DNA from: JBQTJN01 sp052387095
GTDB taxonomy: Bacteria; Pseudomonadota; Alphaproteobacteria; Micavibrionales; Micavibrionaceae
Length of the DNA: 35,755 nt
Direction of reading: 5' to 3'
Assembly (NCBI GenBank): GCA_052387095.1
Contig: JBQTJN010000034.1
Location: forward strand, 1-35,755
The notes beneath the pieces were generated by a model. That model saw only the letters and a list, made by a program, of their open reading frames with translations. It was not told the DNA's origin and did no database searches. A program made the translations under genes and the position numbers. The stretch's first letter is position 1; each line of letters opens with the position of its first letter. Below are positions 33,190-35,755 of this stretch, piece after piece.

Positions 33190-33844
33190 TGGAAAAAAGC
33201 TGGAGAGTTTCAATTTCAAAACCGGCGTGGCCTTTAATATAAGTGATAAGCTCTTGAGCGGTCGAGGCTTTTTTATGAACCTCGTAGGGAATCGTAATAT
33301 CCGCATATTTTTCGTACTCACCGGCCCTGTATTGGAGAAGCGCGGGATAACACTGCTCCAGCGCCTCTTCCCTGGTTTGGCCGTCATTCTGTTTGAAAAC
33401 ATCGCCCCAGCAGACGGGTTTGGGATGCTTCAGGTATATCCTGAACATCTCATCCTGTTTTTCCCGGCTGGTTTCAAGATAAATCACAAGGCCTGTTTTT
33501 GCCATTGCAGACATTTCTGCGGGGTGATAAATCGCGCCTCCCGTGAGATCCAGGACGGAATCGGAAAACCCGGAATGCTGTGCCATGATGCCGCGCTCTA
33601 TTTTCAGGTAGTCACGTTCTTTTTGTGGAAATTCTTTCTCCCACGGCATTCCGAAATAATTTCCCATTTTTGCGGCGCTGTCTTTCCCCGGGTAATTCCT
33701 GATCAGGTCTGCAAGTTCGGAAGAGTGCCCCATCAGCTCGTCGAGCTCCACAAGGCGCCGTTTATATTCGGCTGAAAATCTTTTCGCCCAGAAAGTTTTT
33801 CCGGCGCCAGACATTCCGATGAAGATGATATTTTGATGGGGCAT
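33176..33844 (-). CDS. Shikimate-kinase-like P-loop kinase
   Basis: The product is 222 aa. Walker A is FIGMSGAGKTFWAKRF (G10-T17), followed by LVELDELMGH where shikimate kinases have the D-x-D/E shikimate site. VLDLTGGAIYHPAEM resembles the GGG substrate loop with two glycines. DSAAKMGNYFGMPWEKEF replaces the usual F-R-x-x-E segment, and the C-terminal lid is longer than in AroK (~170-190 aa). It probably phosphorylates a small molecule, but shikimate is uncertain. It lies 30 nt downstream of dxs and overlaps the HAD gene, forming a three-gene unit. Confidence 0.68.
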   Translation of the reverse strand: MPHQNIIFIGMSGAGKTFWAKRFSAEYKRRLVELDELMGHSSELADLIRNYPGKDSAAKMGNYFGMPWEKEFPQKERDYLKIERGIMAQHSGFSDSVLDLTGGAIYHPAEMSAMAKTGLVIYLETSREKQDEMFRIYLKHPKPVCWGDVFKQNDGQTREEALEQCYPALLQYRAGEYEKYADITIPYEVHKKASTAQELITYIKGHAGFEIETLQLFSNGSS

Positions 33845-33874
33845 ATAATTTTTTTTAAATAGCGTCGGTGAATA

Positions 33875-35755
33875 TCAACGCAGTGCTTCTTTACAGATGT
33901 TTCTAGCATGTAAACCCGCCTGCTCATATTGCTTCTCCGGCGTGTCCTGATCCTGGAACAAATCAGGCAGATTCAGGGTGCGGACTTTGAGGCGCCCGTC
34001 CAGCAACCCTTCTTCATTAAGGAATTCCAGCACGAACGAGCCGAACCCGCCGCGCGATCCTTCCTCGATGGTAATCAGCGTCCTGTGGTTTTTGGCAAGG
34101 CGGCGGATCAAATCACTATCGAGAGGTTTTGCAAACCGGGCATCTGCAACGGTTGCAGAAATATTTTTCTCCGCCAGCATGTCCGCCGCGAGTAAAGCTT
34201 CACCCAGACGCGCGCCATAAGACAGGATCGCGATATCGCTTCCCTCTCGCACGATGCGGCCTTTGCCGATTTCTAAAACCTTGCCCGCTTCCGGCATTTC
34301 CACGCCGCGCCCTTCGCCGCGCGGAAACCTGAAACCGATCGGACCCTCATCATAGGCCGCGGCGGTTGCCACCATGTGAACCAGCTCGGCCTCATCGCCG
34401 GCCGCCATCAAAACAAAATTCGGCAGGCAGCCAAGATAGGCGACATCGAACGACCCCGCATGCGTTGCGCCATCGGCGCCGACAAGGCCCGCGCGGTCTA
34501 TCGCAAAGCGAACAGGTAAATTTTGCAGCGCCACATCATGTACGACCTGGTCGTAGGCGCGTTGCAGGAAGGTCGAATAAATCGCGCAAAACGGCTTGTA
34601 GCCTTCGGTGGCAAGGCCGGCGGCGAACGTCACCGCGTGCTGCTCGGCGATACCGACATCGAACATGCGGTTCGGGAACGCCCGCGCAAACAAATCCATC
34701 CCCGTGCCGTCCGGCATGGCGGCGGTGATGCCGATGATTTTGGAATCCTTCTCGGCCTCTTTGATCAGGCTCTGCGCGAATACCTTGGTATAAGTCGGCG
34801 CATTGGGTTTGGCCTTGGTCTGCGCGCCGGTGATGACATCGAACTTCACCACGCCGTGCATCTTGTCGGCAGCGCTTTCGGCTGGGATGTAGCCCTTACC
34901 CTTTTGCGTGATGGCATGGATCAGCACCGGTCCGTCATGGTCGCTGTTTTTCACGTTGCGCAGCACGGTGAGCAGGTGATCAAGATTATGCCCATCGACC
35001 GGGCCGATATAATAGAAGCCCATCTCTTCGAAAAACGTGCCGTGGCCAAGCGCCATGCGCGCGCTTTCCTCGGCCCGCTTGGCGGCGTGGCGCAGGGGGC
35101 CCGGCAGCAGCCCGGTGAATTTCTTCCCCGCCTCGCGGGCATTCATATAGGGCTTGGAGGAGACCAGTTTTGTAAGATAGCGGCTCATGGCCCCCACCGG
35201 CGGGGCGATAGACATATCATTGTCATTCAGAATCACGACGAGGCGGGACTTGAGAACCCCGGCATTGTTCATCGCTTCATAGGCCATGCCGGCCGACATA
35301 GCCCCGTCGCCAATGACGCAGATGACATGATTCTGTCTATTGTCCATGTCGCGGGCCAGCGCCATGCCGAGCCCGGCCGAAATGGAGGTCGAGGAGTGGG
35401 CGGCGCCGAACGGATCGTATTCCGATTCTGAGCGCTTGGTGAAGCCGGACAGTCCATCACCCTGACGCAGCGTATGAATCCGGTCTCTCCGGCCGGTCAG
35501 TATCTTATGGGGATAAGCCTGGTGTCCCACATCCCAGATGAGGCGATCGGTGGGGGTATCGAACACGGCATGGATGGCCACGGTCAGTTCAACAACACCG
35601 AGCCCCGCGCCAAGGTGGCCACCAGTTCCTGATACAATACGGATCGTCTCGATTCGTAACTCTTCAACCAGTTTTGAAAGGTCTTCATCGGAAAAAGCAC
35701 GCATATCGGCAGGAATTTTCACCCGACCCAGCAGGGTGCCGTCTTCATGTGTTAC
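33875..35755 (-). CDS. dxs: 1-deoxy-D-xylulose-5-phosphate synthase (5' end outside window)
   Basis: This ThDP enzyme condenses pyruvate and glyceraldehyde-3-P to DXP, the first step of the MEP isoprenoid pathway. The frame is open to the window edge (...DGTLLGRVKIPADMR), matching the TPLLDxVxxPADxR start of Dxs. The GTG at 35722 is thus internal and the true start lies beyond 35755. Visible features are VSGTGGHLGAGLGVVELTVA, RLIWDVGHQAYPHKILTGRR, the cofactor motif VIGDGAMSAGMAYEAMNNAG, the catalytic Glu block VGIAEQHAVTFAAGLA and DRAGLVGADGATHAGSFDVA. It heads the unit with the P-loop kinase and the HAD gene. Confidence 0.96.
   Translation of the reverse strand, partial: VTHEDGTLLGRVKIPADMRAFSDEDLSKLVEELRIETIRIVSGTGGHLGAGLGVVELTVAIHAVFDTPTDRLIWDVGHQAYPHKILTGRRDRIHTLRQGDGLSGFTKRSESEYDPFGAAHSSTSISAGLGMALARDMDNRQNHVICVIGDGAMSAGMAYEAMNNAGVLKSRLVVILNDNDMSIAPPVGAMSRYLTKLVSSKPYMNAREAGKKFTGLLPGPLRHAAKRAEESARMALGHGTFFEEMGFYYIGPVDGHNLDHLLTVLRNVKNSDHDGPVLIHAITQKGKGYIPAESAADKMHGVVKFDVITGAQTKAKPNAPTYTKVFAQSLIKEAEKDSKIIGITAAMPDGTGMDLFARAFPNRMFDVGIAEQHAVTFAAGLATEGYKPFCAIYSTFLQRAYDQVVHDVALQNLPVRFAIDRAGLVGADGATHAGSFDVAYLGCLPNFVLMAAGDEAELVHMVATAAAYDEGPIGFRFPRGEGRGVEMPEAGKVLEIGKGRIVREGSDIAILSYGARLGEALLAADMLAEKNISATVADARFAKPLDSDLIRRLAKNHRTLITIEEGSRGGFGSFVLEFLNEEGLLDGRLKVRTLNLPDLFQDQDTPEKQYEQAGLHARNICKEALR

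Noticed and set aside
1..35755. tRNA or rRNA genes and transposases
   Set aside because: I looked for tRNA-like T-arm signals, rRNA segments and transposase motifs and saw none that hold up.

Overview
The window reads as a chromosomal segment of an alphaproteobacterium with moderate-to-high GC. The best evidence is a C4-pathway 5-aminolevulinate synthase (hemA), a pyruvate phosphate dikinase, an alphaproteobacterial-type 'helicase C-terminal' protein, a 17-kDa-antigen lipoprotein and a YejA-like peptide-binding protein. I cannot assign a genus. The style (dense small palindromic repeats, isolated housekeeping operons) recalls Micavibrio-like or Rickettsiales/Holosporales-related lineages, but that is a guess. 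I see no rRNA, tRNA, transposase, prophage or CRISPR array.

Layout. 1-1492 (+): end of rdgB overlapping hemW. 1489-3036 (-): large exported protein. 3173-5164 (+): tight three-gene operon (helicase-C-like protein, Rap1a/Tai-like secreted protein, membrane protein). 5158-7620 (-): operon of an exported protein, a polyprenyl diphosphate synthase and an ArsP/DUF318-type permease. 7650-11140 (+): GNAT acetyltransferase, ppdK and a coupled 54-aa membrane peptide. 11141-12163: AT-rich island with a frame-disrupted unknown gene. 12165-12923 (-): ygfZ. 12982-13384 (+): second frame-disrupted small gene. 13397-14320 (+): GT9 glycosyltransferase. 14381-17947 (-): lipoprotein, YejA-like binding protein, adenosine kinase. 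18020-19923 (+): TetR-type regulator and hemA, with two iron-regulator-like palindromes between them. 20030-20200 (-): 56-aa protein. 20279-23211 (+): ThDP enzyme, degenerate zincin, Cys-rich exported protein. 23208-25782 (-): htpG and pdxH. 25896-26372 (+): 17-kDa-antigen lipoprotein. 26469-27824 (-): unknown 451-aa protein. 27937-32403 (+): fabI, then thioesterase-aroC-sppA overlapping end to end. 32491-35755 (-): dxs, a shikimate-kinase-like P-loop protein and a HAD phosphatase.

Metabolically this is a housekeeping region: isoprenoid precursors (dxs) and chains (polyprenyl synthase), shikimate (aroC), haem (hemA, hemW), fatty acids (fabI), PLP (pdxH, used by HemA), Fe-S protein maintenance (ygfZ) and nucleotide hygiene (rdgB, adenosine kinase).

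The most striking feature is a population of at least eleven short imperfect-palindrome elements of four types. Type A (six copies, about 70-86 nt) sits in gene gaps and supplies the C-terminal codons and stop of one gene. Type B is a double hairpin: two copies lie between genes, and a third, trimmed to exactly 63 nt, lies in frame inside aroC. Type D (84 nt, 28 codons) lies in frame inside ygfZ, and type C lies in frame in the charged tail of the helicase-C-like protein. This resembles Rickettsia palindromic elements, which insert into open reading frames and are translated. Both aroC and ygfZ otherwise keep their family motifs.
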